DNA of 64,000 nucleotides. Source: Veillonella criceti. Lineage in GTDB: Bacteria; Bacillota; Negativicutes; Veillonellales; Veillonellaceae. The position numbers and the translations under genes were made by a program. This document shows, piece by piece, positions 10,601 through 17,825 of the stretch (positions are counted from its first letter, which is position 1; the number at the start of each line of letters is the position of its first letter). The notes under the pieces were generated by a model. It saw only the letters and a program-made list of their open reading frames with translations. It was not told the origin of the DNA and searched no databases. The DNA is taken from assembly GCF_900460315.1 (NCBI RefSeq), contig NZ_UHIO01000001.1, positions 644,001-708,000 of the forward strand, written 5' to 3'.

Positions 10601-10851
10601 TTCGCATTATCACCTAAAGCCACTGCTTGCGTGCCTTTAGCCTCTGCACTTGAACCATGTGTAGTTGCCGCCTGTACAGGGTGCTCCGTTCCTACGCTCC
10701 CTAACACAGCCATAAGAGCTAAACTTACACCTAATTTGACCATATTATTATTTTTACTTGCACTACTCTTCGTGTGCCCCTTAGCAAATTCAGACGCTAC
10801 CACATAGCAATGTTTAGTACGACTCCACACAATCTTATAAATCTTATTCAA
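1648..10851 (-). CDS. Giant trimeric autotransporter adhesin (YadA-type)
   Basis: A 3067-residue type Vc secreted adhesin, anchored in the outer membrane and expected to mediate adhesion or aggregation. The N-terminus carries an extended signal peptide (MNKIYKIVWSRTKHC, hydrophobic core near 38-58). Residues about 65-230 are YadA-head repeats (AIAIGG-type), with a neck near DAINGSQLYAV. Long Ala/Thr/Asn/Ser-rich coiled-coil stalks follow (about 350-480 and 650-830), then three near-identical 390-430 residue units. The last ~130 residues hold the YadA anchor (AALAALNPLPYIGG onward). A coiled-coil tail of about 50 residues extends beyond the barrel and ends LLVAMKQA, which is unusual because YadA proteins normally stop at the last strand. 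The start codon is TTG behind GGGAGGTG. It is a single-gene unit. Confidence 0.93.
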   Translation of the reverse strand: MNKIYKIVWSRTKHCYVVASEFAKGHTKSSASKNNNMVKLGVSLALMAVLGSVGTEHPVQAATTHGSSAEAKGTQAVALGDNAKASANQAIAIGGSDATLNTNFTRAAGNQSIAIGGNVRVGGYGTIGIGGDDLDTFAGATDYNQFGYNNWIAGKGNYTNYNANPTYGNGDGAVFVGVRSIGSGHGAVALGALSQASKNVATALGMGATADKVGSVALGTASHTTKDAVQVSNVAIKGTTYSFAGSITSKPGAVVSVGNNTVQRQIINVAPGAVSATSTDAINGSQLYAVANNITKTNVAVGSNNLTLAVNDTTNTNGTIAYTVDLSQTAKTAIADVPTIKTNLTSTAAVANQAKTDAATAQRTANTAVTNASTAQTIANAASTAAANVKITAEAASTAAAGATSKAEAASTVAATASNTAAQAKTTADTAATNANVAKKDASDAKQAANTASSNANTALQTANTANTNANTALTKANTAVQTINVGTSPNSGTVALNNTNNRLNLVGVGSVTTAVSGTNAINIGLTSSAESAIKAVPSISTAVTRIDSTVGSLSTTMGTVSSAVSGLNTTMNNISTAVSNAAGAVQEFTVGANKDGKTGGFKLNKTNFRADFVGANDNKDIVTSIAGNQVVFDLSNTAKTALSSVASISTAASTALSTANSTGTALTANNTKAQEALDVAKAAKSTAEKANSTASDAKSVADKANSTATQANSTASEAKTTAERANNIATQANSTASDAKTVADKANSTATAANSIANTAKNTADAASTVASTAQGAADKAQSTANTASTAAGQAQSAADKAQSTANTASTAAGQAQSAADKAQGTADAAKQVANTAVQTITVGTDTNHKASGVALTKDNNRLDIVGLKSVSTAVSGNSITVGLTEAAESSIAAVPSIQTSVTDLTSKVGGLTSTVTTLQTDLGTVQQDLGTVKNEWNTVKNSATNSIQSLQIGAGANSTPITLDKNNTKVDVVGADNNARIMTTVDATNKAITVDLSDSFKKQINNLENTANGSSITYVTKDGDKVVKIGDTFYPEGTTLDKDGNPVDETGKPAIKQDVKPEDIKVTVGDDTARQIGNVASGIDGTVANGKPGADGATPAISATEAKTVVGGANGKDGLLGKNGTDLNNVATIKDLQAVAQAGLDFAGDRGEEVHRALSNKLTLQGGVANDATLTDGNIGVITNDTKDGLLIKLNKDIKLGDTGSVKAGVTTIDNTGVATNKVTAGNTSLDTNGVITAKVTTGSTTVDTNGISTAQVTITDGAVLSATGMDMKGDAITGLKAGENDTDAVNYSQLKSLENKVADMGTSSPAKLVDGEGNEVVKLSDGQYYPVGTELKDGKAVDKAGNEVTPVDTSKTPISAATNTPNSGLSIQLNESTPAIANDGENGANTLVGGMVGADGTKSGGLLQASGKDLGKVATIGDLQVVAQAGLNFVGDTENVTVHRPLSDTLAIKGGIAKAEDLTDNNIGVVANEIDGLTVKLAKNIDLGADGSLSLGKDVSLTPDKGLSVEKEGNKAVYGPEGTNLTDKAGNTTVTNAAGATLTDKDNNINVIDAKGVTVTDGAGNSNSTTATQSEIKDQNGNTNTSTATKNELIDAAGNSNTSTATENKLIGENGKEASVTSSGLTAKDGDKKSSLTAEGVTSKNGDKETVVNADGITTNGAVVATDTDGNTTTINGSGMTITPKEDGKGNVSLTKDGLDNGGNKLKNVAAGTESGDVVNFDQYKELKDKVADMGTNSPSKLVDNAGNEVVKIGDQYYPAGTEVKDGKTVDNNGAEVQPIDTSKHPISAATNTPNSGLGIQLNESTPAIANGGENGANTLVGGMIGEDGTKSGGLLQASGNELGKLATLGDLQAVAQAGLNFVGDTENVTVHRPLSDTLAIKGGIAKAEDLTDNNIGVVANEIDGLTVKLAKNIDLGADGSLSLGKDVSLTPDKGLSVEKEGNKAVYGPEGTNLTDKAGNSNSTTATQSEIKDQNGNTNTSTATKNELTDAAGNSNTLTADALTTKGADGKEVSVTSSGLIAKDGDKKSSLTAEGVTSKNGDKETVVNADGITTNGAVVVTDTDGNTTTVNGSGMTITPKEDGKGNVSLTKDGLDNGGNKLKNVAAGTESGDVVNFDQYKELKDKVADMGTSSPAKLVDGEGNEVVKLSDGQYYPVGTEIKDGKAVDKAGNEVTPIDTSKTPISAATNTPNSGLGLQVSDDANAIANDGENGANVLVGGKIGADGTKSGGLLQASGKDLGKVATIGDLQVVAQAGLNFVGDTENVTVHRPLSDTLAIKGGIAKAEDLTDNNIGVVANETDGLIVKLAKNIDLGADGSLSLGKDVSLTPDKGLSVEKEGNKAVYGPEGTNLTDKAGNITVTNAAGATLTDKDNNTNVIDAKGVTVTDKAGNSNSTTATQSEIKDQNGNTNTSTATKNELIDAAGNSNTLTADALTTKGADGKEVSVTSSGLTAKDGDKKSSLTAEGVTSKNGDKETVVNADGITTNGAVVATDTDGNTTTVNGSGMTITPKEDGKANVSLTKEGLDNGGNRLQNVGAAEKSGDAVNYNQFKELERKFSAAGGMETVDEKGNKVIAVDDKVYKVDAKGNPMAADGMQLTEVDGKYYNPSDVTDGKVNDGAKPADSTAEGNTSLSSNAGSSGLGLAKVDKDSDASENRGSNYAKAIIGGADGTSGLLGTTGSALNKITTVQDLQVVAQAGLDFGGDTGDIVHRPLSTKLTLTGGVSDTDNLTNKNIGVVADGTAGLEVKLAKNIDLTSDGSLKLGDKVSLDSKDGLTIKGDNGNSANYSGNGLTLIDDKGNSNTLTPKDSTLADANGNTSSMKPEGIEITDKEGNKTTVDANGISLQDKEGNIYVTINKDGLGGKDGEPVDFKNGINVPGTLTVTPATKDTNGNTVEAVIDAHGNRIQNVGNGVLASDAANMGQLESVRSDAKNHSNNVGSMTAALAALNPLPYIGGEKGQIMAGVGVYENKQAVALGYAYTPNSDQQYTLGLSYGEGGKTMANMGATFRIGSGDGAETLAEHIKAQTSKEYEVKLADVKAQSDAKISDLQSQVEELRQLLVAMKQA
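3178..4456 (-). repeat. Autotransporter internal repeat, third in protein order
   Basis: About 1.28 kb that is nearly identical to the two following units, encoding stalk and head modules (NSGLGLQ, VHRPLSDTLAIKGG, AVYGPEGTNLTDKAGN). Boundaries are approximate, set by the recurring KELKDKVADMGT segment and its diverged counterpart at the end. Confidence 0.8.
4457..5638 (-). repeat. Autotransporter internal repeat, second, 99 nt shorter
   Basis: Same module as its neighbours, but with 33 residues missing between LTDKAGN and SNSTTATQ. The missing block starts TVTNAAGATLTDK in the other copies. The in-frame loss is consistent with recombination between short repeats. Confidence 0.8.
5639..6927 (-). 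repeat. Autotransporter internal repeat, first in protein order
   Basis: About 1.29 kb unit almost identical at the DNA level to the two copies downstream. It begins after a diverged SLENKVADMGT segment. A few substitutions and a small replacement (NKLIGENGKEASV in place of ADALTTKGADGKEVSV) distinguish it. Confidence 0.8.
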
Positions 10852-11880
10852 AATTTACACCTCCCTATGCCAATATACAATCTAACTTTTCTCTCCGTAG
10901 TATTACAGTAAAAACCCTTAGACTATACCCTAATCGCCTCTCACTAAATTCTCTAGCCCTAACTCTCTCACAACGTCATTTTATACTTATACAAATGGCC
11001 TCATTATTGTGAAGACTTATTTTAAAGTCTACCCATAAACTACGCATAGACTACTAATAATTTTTAACGATAGTCGATTAAAGTGATTACGCATTATTTA
11101 CTTACCTATATAATGCAGACCACTATTATCCCCTATTGAAGTAAATAAAAAACTACTTGAATATTTCTCAAGTATACGCCTATGTACAGATCCTATTCCT
11201 CATTTTCTATTCAATAAGTAAACATCATCTTTATTATTAGTTAATCATTTACTCATCAATTTTATCACAAAAATTTAATAATATGCAAATATCAAAATTA
11301 TATTTTATATCATATAAAATAAGCTTTTAAAGCAAAAACAAAATACCTATATTATTTTTTATTTTAAATAAACTAAATAATATAAAATTTTATGTTTAAT
11401 TTATATCATATTAATTCTAAATATAACTAATATTTATCCACCACTTTCTTACATAAAAAAATCAATATTTCTTCATTTTCACTATATATACCAATGATAA
11501 TAAACCTTTATTTTCAAAATCAGCATATCTATCTTTAAGAATAATTATCCTTAAACCTATCTTTACTTCTACAACACACCGAAAATCTCTATTCTTTTTT
11601 CATAAGTTGTACTATTAATAAACAACCAATTAAAAATACCCCTTAATGTAGGAGCTATTTGCTTCTAACATCAAGGGGTATTACTGAGTGTCCAAAATCA
11701 GTAATCGCCTGCTAAACTTAGATACTATATTCAGTTATATATCATAAACAACAAATTACTATTTCCTATCTATCGCTCATTACATAACTCGTGCAAATTT
11801 TCAACGCTTCTACCACATTAGCCAACTGTAGTTTTTTCTGTTTATTATAATGACTACATATATATTAACAACTTTATTAA
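10852..11880. other. Long AT-rich intergenic region
   Basis: About 1 kb between the autotransporter start and the end of the B12 operon. It contains the autotransporter ribosome-binding site, a small inverted repeat near 11012-11029, a very AT-rich stretch (11270-11530) and the B12-operon terminator (11632-11680). I see no ORF with a credible ribosome-binding site and cannot place the autotransporter promoter with confidence. Confidence 0.6.
11632..11680 (-). terminator. Terminator of the B12 uptake operon
   Basis: A long hairpin (outer arms TACCCCTTAATGT at 11637-11649 and ACATCAAGGGGTA at 11668-11680, with one G-T-type mismatch) is followed on the minus strand by TTTTTAATTGG. It lies about 200 nt after the btuB-like stop. 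Confidence 0.85.
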
Positions 11881-13770
11881 TTAAAATGTCATTTCCAAAC
11901 CTAGCTGATAGTTACGCCCCGGCATTGTCCACCAATCACGAGCACTACCATAGGAAACATTTGACATTTCAGCATAATAAACATCAAAGATATTATTTAC
12001 TCGTCCAAAGATTGTAATTTCATCAGTAATTCGATAGTTAGCACTAACATTAGTAATCCAATACGTATTCTTAGGGAAAAAATCGCCTTTGTCAACACTC
12101 ACTGAACGACCTGGACGATCAATTACACCACGCACATCTAAATGAGCATCCCATTTAGATGCATTATAATCTAAACTAAAATTAACAGCATGCTTTGGTA
12201 CATAACCATCAAGATTGGCACTTCTAGCACTTGTTGCATCTACATGAGTATATGTATAAGCTGCTTTAGCAGATAAATGCGATGTAATTTGTTTATATAA
12301 GTCCATACTCAAACCATAAGAATCTTCTTTATCAAAATTTTCATAAATATTATTCAAAGACTTTGTATCATAGCCAATTTTATCTTTAGCATGTCGTACA
12401 AAGAAATTCATATTTCCTAGCAATGTATCATCAAATTGATGATGAACACCAAAGTCTATTTCATACCCTGTTTCGGGTTTAAGATTCTTATTACCACCAT
12501 AAAGACCATATAACTGATAAGCAGTTGGTGCTAAGAAATATTCATTATAAGACACATATACGTTAGTCTTATCATTAACATCATAAGCCAATGAAATATG
12601 TGGCGAAGTATTCGTCCCAAAGGCTGAATGATGATCTACACGAAACCCTGGTATTAACGTCCACTTAGACGCAAACTGCCATTCATCTTGCACGTAATAA
12701 GACGAGTTAGTTAACTTCACTCCATTTTGACTATCTACTTTATCTTGGTGCCAGTCAAAACCACCAACAATAGTATGTGCACCAAGAGTATATGTAACTT
12801 GATCACCAATAGCTTTCGTATGTATTTCAGTATCATAATCACCATACATAGCATCTTTAGCACTTATATCATAATGATTATTTAACACATATAGTTGATG
12901 ACTTAAACGGTCATTAATTGTACTTTTCCAAATACCACGAAAAGAATCATTAGCCTCGGAATTATGGCGAATGTGAAATAGTGAAGCATTCGAATCCGCA
13001 TATTTTACGCCAGCTCTATACGAGTCATATGAAAACATGACATTATTCTTACTATCAACATTTCCACCAACCATAAAAGACGCTGTATGCCCATCCAAAC
13101 GCTGTGGAATTGTAAGACCATGGGCATCTTTATAACTACCCATTAAATCTTTCTGATAAGATGCACGCCAATATAGATCGCCTTCTTTCCCCTCATTAAT
13201 TACTTTATATTGTTCTTGGTCATAACTACCACCAATAGTTCGTACTGTTGTACGCATGCCTTCATCAGGTACTCTGGTAATCATGTTTATAACACCACCA
13301 ATTGCACCTGAACCATATAAGGTAGATGCGGCCCCTCGTACAACCTCTACTCTATCAATCCCATCCATATTTCTCATCATAGTTAGCGGTGGATTAACGC
13401 CTGTCGCATTCATAGTAATGCCATCTACCATAAAAAGCACATTATTACTGCCATTCATTCGTAGAGTATTAGAATAACCAGCACCTGAACCATAACTATC
13501 AAATTGCACACCTGGTACAATACGAAGAGCATCTCCTAAATTATCTTGATGGCGTTCTTGTAAATCTTCCCCTTGCAAAATTGTCACACTAGCTGGTACT
13601 TTATTAATGTTTTTCTCTGTGCGTGTTGCTGTTACAACTACATCAGGCAAAACATATACTTCCTCATTATCCCCTTCAGCCCATACAGTTTGACGCCCCA
13701 GTGTCGTTCCTACCAAGACTAATGTTACATATACAATTATTGCTTTTTTATTTTTTACTGATTGTTTCAT
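11881..13770 (-). CDS. btuB: TonB-dependent cobalamin receptor (BtuB-like)
   Basis: A 629-residue outer-membrane beta-barrel receptor. The signal peptide (about residues 1-31) is followed by a TonB-box region (VYVLPDVVVTATR), a plug domain (about 45-160, with the typical VEVVRGAASTLYGSGAIGGVINMI segment split over 145-170) and a barrel ending in LGLEMTF with the terminal Phe needed for barrel insertion. Length matches BtuB-type receptors, which are shorter than siderophore receptors. It is the last gene of a run that starts behind a cobalamin riboswitch and includes the matching periplasmic protein, permease and ATPase. Vitamin B12 or another corrinoid is therefore the inferred substrate. Receptor class is certain; substrate rests on the riboswitch and the operon. 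Confidence 0.85.
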   Translation of the reverse strand: MKQSVKNKKAIIVYVTLVLVGTTLGRQTVWAEGDNEEVYVLPDVVVTATRTEKNINKVPASVTILQGEDLQERHQDNLGDALRIVPGVQFDSYGSGAGYSNTLRMNGSNNVLFMVDGITMNATGVNPPLTMMRNMDGIDRVEVVRGAASTLYGSGAIGGVINMITRVPDEGMRTTVRTIGGSYDQEQYKVINEGKEGDLYWRASYQKDLMGSYKDAHGLTIPQRLDGHTASFMVGGNVDSKNNVMFSYDSYRAGVKYADSNASLFHIRHNSEANDSFRGIWKSTINDRLSHQLYVLNNHYDISAKDAMYGDYDTEIHTKAIGDQVTYTLGAHTIVGGFDWHQDKVDSQNGVKLTNSSYYVQDEWQFASKWTLIPGFRVDHHSAFGTNTSPHISLAYDVNDKTNVYVSYNEYFLAPTAYQLYGLYGGNKNLKPETGYEIDFGVHHQFDDTLLGNMNFFVRHAKDKIGYDTKSLNNIYENFDKEDSYGLSMDLYKQITSHLSAKAAYTYTHVDATSARSANLDGYVPKHAVNFSLDYNASKWDAHLDVRGVIDRPGRSVSVDKGDFFPKNTYWITNVSANYRITDEITIFGRVNNIFDVYYAEMSNVSYGSARDWWTMPGRNYQLGLEMTF

Positions 13771-13799
13771 CTAAAAACCTCCTAACACAGCACACTACA

Positions 13800-14729
13800 C
13801 TATTTTTTATAGCCATACACATCTATAGCCATCATTTCAACAGCATTGACCATAAACTGTGAGTAACTCATAATCCATCGCGCATCAATAACATACACGC
13901 GTTTATTTTGCACCGCTTTAATAGTTTGCAACGCAGGATCCCTATATATATTTTCTACCTCAATTTCTTTATACTGATCAAAACTATATACATTTGACGG
14001 CACAATAATTATATCAGGATTAATCCTTAATAAGTCTTCTCGTTTACCACTTTCGCTTACATCTAGCCCCAGCATAGCAGCCGCATTAGACGCATTAATA
14101 ATTTGACAAATAGTATCAAACGTACTGCCGAGTCCTCCTGTTAAACCTAATATACTATAAAAAGCAACCACTTTCTTCTCTGAAACGCCCTTTGTAAAAG
14201 ATTGCACCTTCGTTAGCCGTTGCTCCATATCAGCTACCATAGCTGCCCCTTTTGCCTGTTCATGCAATATGGAGGCTAATTCTTGAATTGTTACTTTAAT
14301 CTCTGATACAGTATGAGGCGCTTTATATACATAAACAGGTATTTTTAATGCCCGTAACATCGTTATCATTTCCGAATCAGACCAATCAGGGACAATCAAT
14401 AAATCAGGCTGTAATGCCATAATCGATTCGGCATTAAGCTTAATACGGTATTTAATTTGTTGCGACGCTTCAGGAAAATTATTGGGCAAATTACCAATGG
14501 CTAAAACTCGTTCATGCCCAATTAAAGAAATAACTAAATCTTCGGTACTAACCCCAACAGGAATAATCCGCGAAGGTCTATCAGGAATAGCTACCATAAC
14601 ACCAGTAGAATCACGGACTAAATGCATCCCCTCTACCAGCTTGGTTTCATCAAATGACTTGCAACCTACAATAGAAAATAATACTAATACTCCGAGTAAT
14701 AAAGCACAGAAACGGTTATATGTTGTCAT
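13800..14729 (-). CDS. btuF: Cobalamin ABC transporter substrate-binding lipoprotein
   Basis: A 309-residue class III periplasmic binding protein. A lipoprotein signal with lipobox (LFSIVGCKS, Cys about residue 23) predicts membrane anchoring. Two lobes follow, with the family features PSRIIPVGVSTEDLVISL, LQPDLLIVPDWS and INPDIIIVPSNVYSF. It would capture corrinoid delivered by the outer-membrane receptor and pass it to the BtuC/BtuD complex. Its start overlaps the end of the ATPase gene by 14 nt, which indicates translational coupling. By sequence alone, iron-siderophore or haem binding proteins look similar. The cobalamin assignment comes from the riboswitch-led operon. Confidence 0.82.
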   Translation of the reverse strand: MTTYNRFCALLLGVLVLFSIVGCKSFDETKLVEGMHLVRDSTGVMVAIPDRPSRIIPVGVSTEDLVISLIGHERVLAIGNLPNNFPEASQQIKYRIKLNAESIMALQPDLLIVPDWSDSEMITMLRALKIPVYVYKAPHTVSEIKVTIQELASILHEQAKGAAMVADMEQRLTKVQSFTKGVSEKKVVAFYSILGLTGGLGSTFDTICQIINASNAAAMLGLDVSESGKREDLLRINPDIIIVPSNVYSFDQYKEIEVENIYRDPALQTIKAVQNKRVYVIDARWIMSYSQFMVNAVEMMAIDVYGYKK

Positions 14730-15579
14730 AATTAGTCCGCCTCAATGCTATAGAAATATTTTTAGGTAATGGTTTTTCAGTGCGATACTGTTCTATGGTT
14801 GTTACATCCTTAGGAAACACAAAAATACGTTGTTGTTTAAAATAAGGATCTTCATAAACTGCCGCAGCTAACTGAAAAGCCTCTTTCAAATGACCTGCCG
14901 TTAACACATCTCGCGGAGTGCCATCAGCTAGTAACCGACCTTCTGAAAAAAGTAACAGACGGGTACAAAATTTTGCTGCTAATTCCAAATCATGAACAAC
15001 AATACAAATTCCTTTTCCCTGTTCACAATAGAATTTTCCTTGGCGAAAAATTTCATCAGCATATACTAAATCGAGTGCTGCTGTCGGTTCATCTAACAAT
15101 AATAAGTCTGTATCTTGTGCCAATGCTTTAGCAAGAAATACGCGCTGTCGCTCACCGCCACTTAATTCATTAATAGTGCGATGGCGAAGCGACCAAATCC
15201 CCACGTCTTTCATGACTTGATCTACAATAGCTTTGTCATGCGATGTTTCATTTTGCCACCATTTCAAATACGGATACCGAGCGGTTAATACTATCTCTTT
15301 AGCTGTATAACCGAAATTTAAGCTAATATTTTGTTGCATATAAGACACTTGCCGCGCAATCTGTTTATCTGTTAACTGCTTTATATTATGGCCATTTAAA
15401 ATAACCTCACCAGACTGTATCGGAGAGAGCCCCCGTAAAGACTTTAAAAATGTCGTTTTACCAGACCCATTGGGCCCAATAATACCTACGAATTCTCCAC
15501 TTCGAATGGTAGCAGATACATTATGTAATATAACTTGCCCACTTAAGGATACACTCATTTGGTGTACTGCTAACTCCAT
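14716..15579 (-). CDS. btuD: Cobalamin ABC transporter ATP-binding protein
   Basis: A 287-residue ABC ATPase of the FecE/BtuD group. It has Walker A GPNGSGKTT (about residues 36-44), a Q-loop with MQQNISLNFGY, the signature LSGGERQR, Walker B LLLLDEPTAALD and the switch His in IVVHDLELA. It powers corrinoid import through the BtuC-like permease. The gene abuts the permease gene directly (stop and start adjacent) and overlaps the binding-protein gene. The C-terminal ~40 residues beyond the ATPase core (after VFPKD) are poorly conserved in the family. Confidence 0.88.
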   Translation of the reverse strand: MELAVHQMSVSLSGQVILHNVSATIRSGEFVGIIGPNGSGKTTFLKSLRGLSPIQSGEVILNGHNIKQLTDKQIARQVSYMQQNISLNFGYTAKEIVLTARYPYLKWWQNETSHDKAIVDQVMKDVGIWSLRHRTINELSGGERQRVFLAKALAQDTDLLLLDEPTAALDLVYADEIFRQGKFYCEQGKGICIVVHDLELAAKFCTRLLLFSEGRLLADGTPRDVLTAGHLKEAFQLAAAVYEDPYFKQQRIFVFPKDVTTIEQYRTEKPLPKNISIALRRTNYDNI

Positions 15580-16614
15580 CTAAATGCCTCCTTTTTGACG
15601 AACACGACGCAATAAATATAAAAAATATGGAGCCCCTAAAAGGGCTGTCATAATGCCTACCCTAATTTCACTTGGTGCCGCTACTATACGTCCTAATGTA
15701 TCACAAAGCACAAGGAATACAGCCCCTGCCAGCGCTGATGTTGGTAATAAAATTCGATGATCTGGCCCCACTAAAATGCGCACGATATGAGGAACAATAA
15801 GTCCTACAAACCCAATAGCGCCACTCACACAAACAGCTACAGCTGTAATAAAAGAGGCAAGAAATAAAAAGAGTACTCGATATAACATAACAGGAGCACC
15901 CAGGGCCTTAGCTTCTATTTCACCAAGAACTAGCACATTTAATTGACGTCCTAGCATCATTAAAATAGAACTACACACTACAAAGGGACCTACTGCTAGC
16001 AAGACATGCTCCCATCGTCTAAAATCAAGACCACCTACCATCCAAAACAAAAATTCTCGCAAACGATATTCATTCATCAGTGTTAACATACCAGAAGTAA
16101 AAGCCCCCAATAACATACTAACAGCAACACCTGCCAATAATAACGTAGCCGTTTCTACACGCCCCCCTTGCATAGTCAATATAATAGTTATCGCCACAGC
16201 TAAAAAAGCCCCTATAAAGGCAAATAAAGGCATATAAAACATACCTAGCGATGTTAACCCCAATGAAATAGCAATAACCGCACCTAACGAAGCCCCCGCC
16301 GAAACGCCCATAATACCAGGGTCTGCTAACGAATTTGAAAAAATGCCTTGCATAACAGCCCCAGCTAAAGCCAACGATGCACCAACCATAAGACCTATCA
16401 ATACCCTCGGCATTCGAATATACCACAGTACCGCTTCTTGTTCTGGTTCTAATGGTGTAATGATTTCTATTGGTAACCCCATCCCCTGAGCCAAGCTCTC
16501 TAGTCCACCCACAATCGGAACTTTAATGGTCCCTACGTGTAAAGCAGCAAGTACTACTATAATCAATACGCTTATTAAGGCCAAAATACTAACAATTTGT
16601 TTTCTTCTTCTCAT
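15580..16614 (-). CDS. btuC: Cobalamin ABC transporter permease (FecCD family)
   Basis: A 344-residue, roughly ten-helix inner-membrane permease of the BtuC/FecCD family. It shows the family landmarks RMPRVLIGLMVGASLALAGA (about 70-89), SGAIGFVGLIVPHIVR (about 265-280) and a C-terminal LLGAPYFLYLLRR. It is expected to form the dimeric channel with the adjacent ATPase. It follows tonB by about 57 nt and is directly joined to the ATPase gene. The family also moves ferric siderophores and haem, so substrate specificity is inferred from the riboswitch. Confidence 0.86.
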   Translation of the reverse strand: MRRRKQIVSILALISVLIIVVLAALHVGTIKVPIVGGLESLAQGMGLPIEIITPLEPEQEAVLWYIRMPRVLIGLMVGASLALAGAVMQGIFSNSLADPGIMGVSAGASLGAVIAISLGLTSLGMFYMPLFAFIGAFLAVAITIILTMQGGRVETATLLLAGVAVSMLLGAFTSGMLTLMNEYRLREFLFWMVGGLDFRRWEHVLLAVGPFVVCSSILMMLGRQLNVLVLGEIEAKALGAPVMLYRVLFLFLASFITAVAVCVSGAIGFVGLIVPHIVRILVGPDHRILLPTSALAGAVFLVLCDTLGRIVAAPSEIRVGIMTALLGAPYFLYLLRRVRQKGGI

Positions 16615-16671
16615 ACATTGTTTCCCATTCTCTTATTTTCATTTTCTCACCTATATTCACATCTACAGGTA

Positions 16672-17409
16672 TTACCTTAATTGAAACTCTACATTCAAAC
16701 TTGTCCTAGTACTCACAGCTTCCGCACCTCGTCTAGCCGGTTCAAACCGCCAAGTACTTACTGTATCTAAAGCAGCTTGATCTAGTATTTCACTGCCTGA
16801 TGAATCAACTACCCATACAGATTCTACATTTCCATCTACTCCAATAGTTAAGCCTACACCCACACTACCACGAACGCCTTGATTTCTAGCTGAGCGCGGG
16901 TATCGTGGTTTTGGTGTATAAATTGGCACCGGTCGATAAAAAGTCGCATCCACTACTTCGCCATTTTCATCGCCTTGAATGCCTGGTTGGTCACCCGTGC
17001 CAAAACCTGCGCTACCACCACGCCCATTACCTGACGTTTCACCACCAAAAGTACTTTCTAAACCAGCCCTATCATCGCCCTGTTGCTTAATATCCTGATG
17101 CTTAGTAATGATACTATCATCATTACTACTCGTTAAGGGATCCGAATATTCAGGCAAAGTAGTAATAGGTGCTATGGCTGGTAAATTGACCGTAAAATTA
17201 CCACTACCATCACCGCCATCCCCGCCACTATCAGGTGAGCCTTTCGGTACTGGCCGTTTAATTTCTACATAGTCAACCTCAATATGATTCTCAGGCTCCT
17301 CAAATTTCGGTGTTTCAGGCCAAGGTAAAAAAGGAATTGATAGCAAAACTATGGCGTGAAAGACTAAGGAGGCTATCCAAGGTTTCGTCCACATATTTTG
17401 ATAATTCAT
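16672..17409 (-). CDS. tonB: TonB energy-transducing protein
   Basis: A 245-residue TonB. One N-terminal membrane anchor (about 8-28, SLVFHAIVLLSIPFLPWP) is followed by a periplasmic linker rich in Gly, Asp and Ser. The linker lacks the long Pro-Glu/Pro-Lys rod of enterobacterial TonB. The C-terminal TonB domain (about 155-245) contains YPRSARNQGVRGSVGV and DTVSTWRFEPA. It couples the proton-motive force gathered by ExbB/ExbD to the receptors. It sits 11 nt after exbD. Placing tonB-exbBD under cobalamin control suggests a TonB set dedicated to, or co-induced with, B12 uptake, although it may also serve the second receptor nearby. Confidence 0.9.
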   Translation of the reverse strand: MNYQNMWTKPWIASLVFHAIVLLSIPFLPWPETPKFEEPENHIEVDYVEIKRPVPKGSPDSGGDGGDGSGNFTVNLPAIAPITTLPEYSDPLTSSNDDSIITKHQDIKQQGDDRAGLESTFGGETSGNGRGGSAGFGTGDQPGIQGDENGEVVDATFYRPVPIYTPKPRYPRSARNQGVRGSVGVGLTIGVDGNVESVWVVDSSGSEILDQAALDTVSTWRFEPARRGAEAVSTRTSLNVEFQLR

Positions 17410-17420
17410 TACAATTGCTC

Positions 17421-17825
17421 CTATCTTTCCTCAGCAGCGATTGATACTTTTTGTATGCCTGACTTTTTCACTGTATCAATAACACTAACTACACGCCCAT
17501 AATTTACACCAGCATCACCCCGAACAATAATAGCCAAACTAGGATTTTTACTAACCTCGGTTTCTAAACGGTGTCTTAATTGTCCCTCTGGCACTACTTC
17601 TTTTTCTAAATAAATTGTCCCATCTGATGCAACGGTAATAGGAAGCACTTCATCTAAACTGACTTTAGACGTAGCTGCTTGTGGCAATTGAATAGGTACA
17701 CTTTTTTGAACAACCATAGTAAGCATACTCATCATAAAAAAGACAAGTAAAAAGAAAATAATATCGATCATAGGGATAATCATTAATTTGGGTTGATGAT
17801 CTATTTTCATGGATTTAAGCTTCAT
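17421..17825 (-). CDS. exbD: ExbD biopolymer transport protein
   Basis: ExbD/TolR family, about 134 residues from the chosen start. One membrane helix (PMIDIIFFLLVFFMM) carries the conserved proton-path Asp, followed by a periplasmic domain ending near VSIAAEER. The ATG at 17825 is preferred because CAGGT lies 8 nt before it; an upstream ATG at 17840 has no ribosome-binding site. The gene overlaps exbB by 11 nt, so translation is probably coupled. It works with ExbB as the proton channel that energises TonB. Confidence 0.88.
   Translation of the reverse strand: MKLKSMKIDHQPKLMIIPMIDIIFFLLVFFMMSMLTMVVQKSVPIQLPQAATSKVSLDEVLPITVASDGTIYLEKEVVPEGQLRHRLETEVSKNPSLAIIVRGDAGVNYGRVVSVIDTVKKSGIQKVSIAAEER

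Noticed and set aside
1648-10851. Internal repeats of the autotransporter considered as a mobile element or CRISPR-like array
   Set aside because: Repeats are in frame, kilobase-sized and encode known stalk modules. There are no spacers and no transposase.
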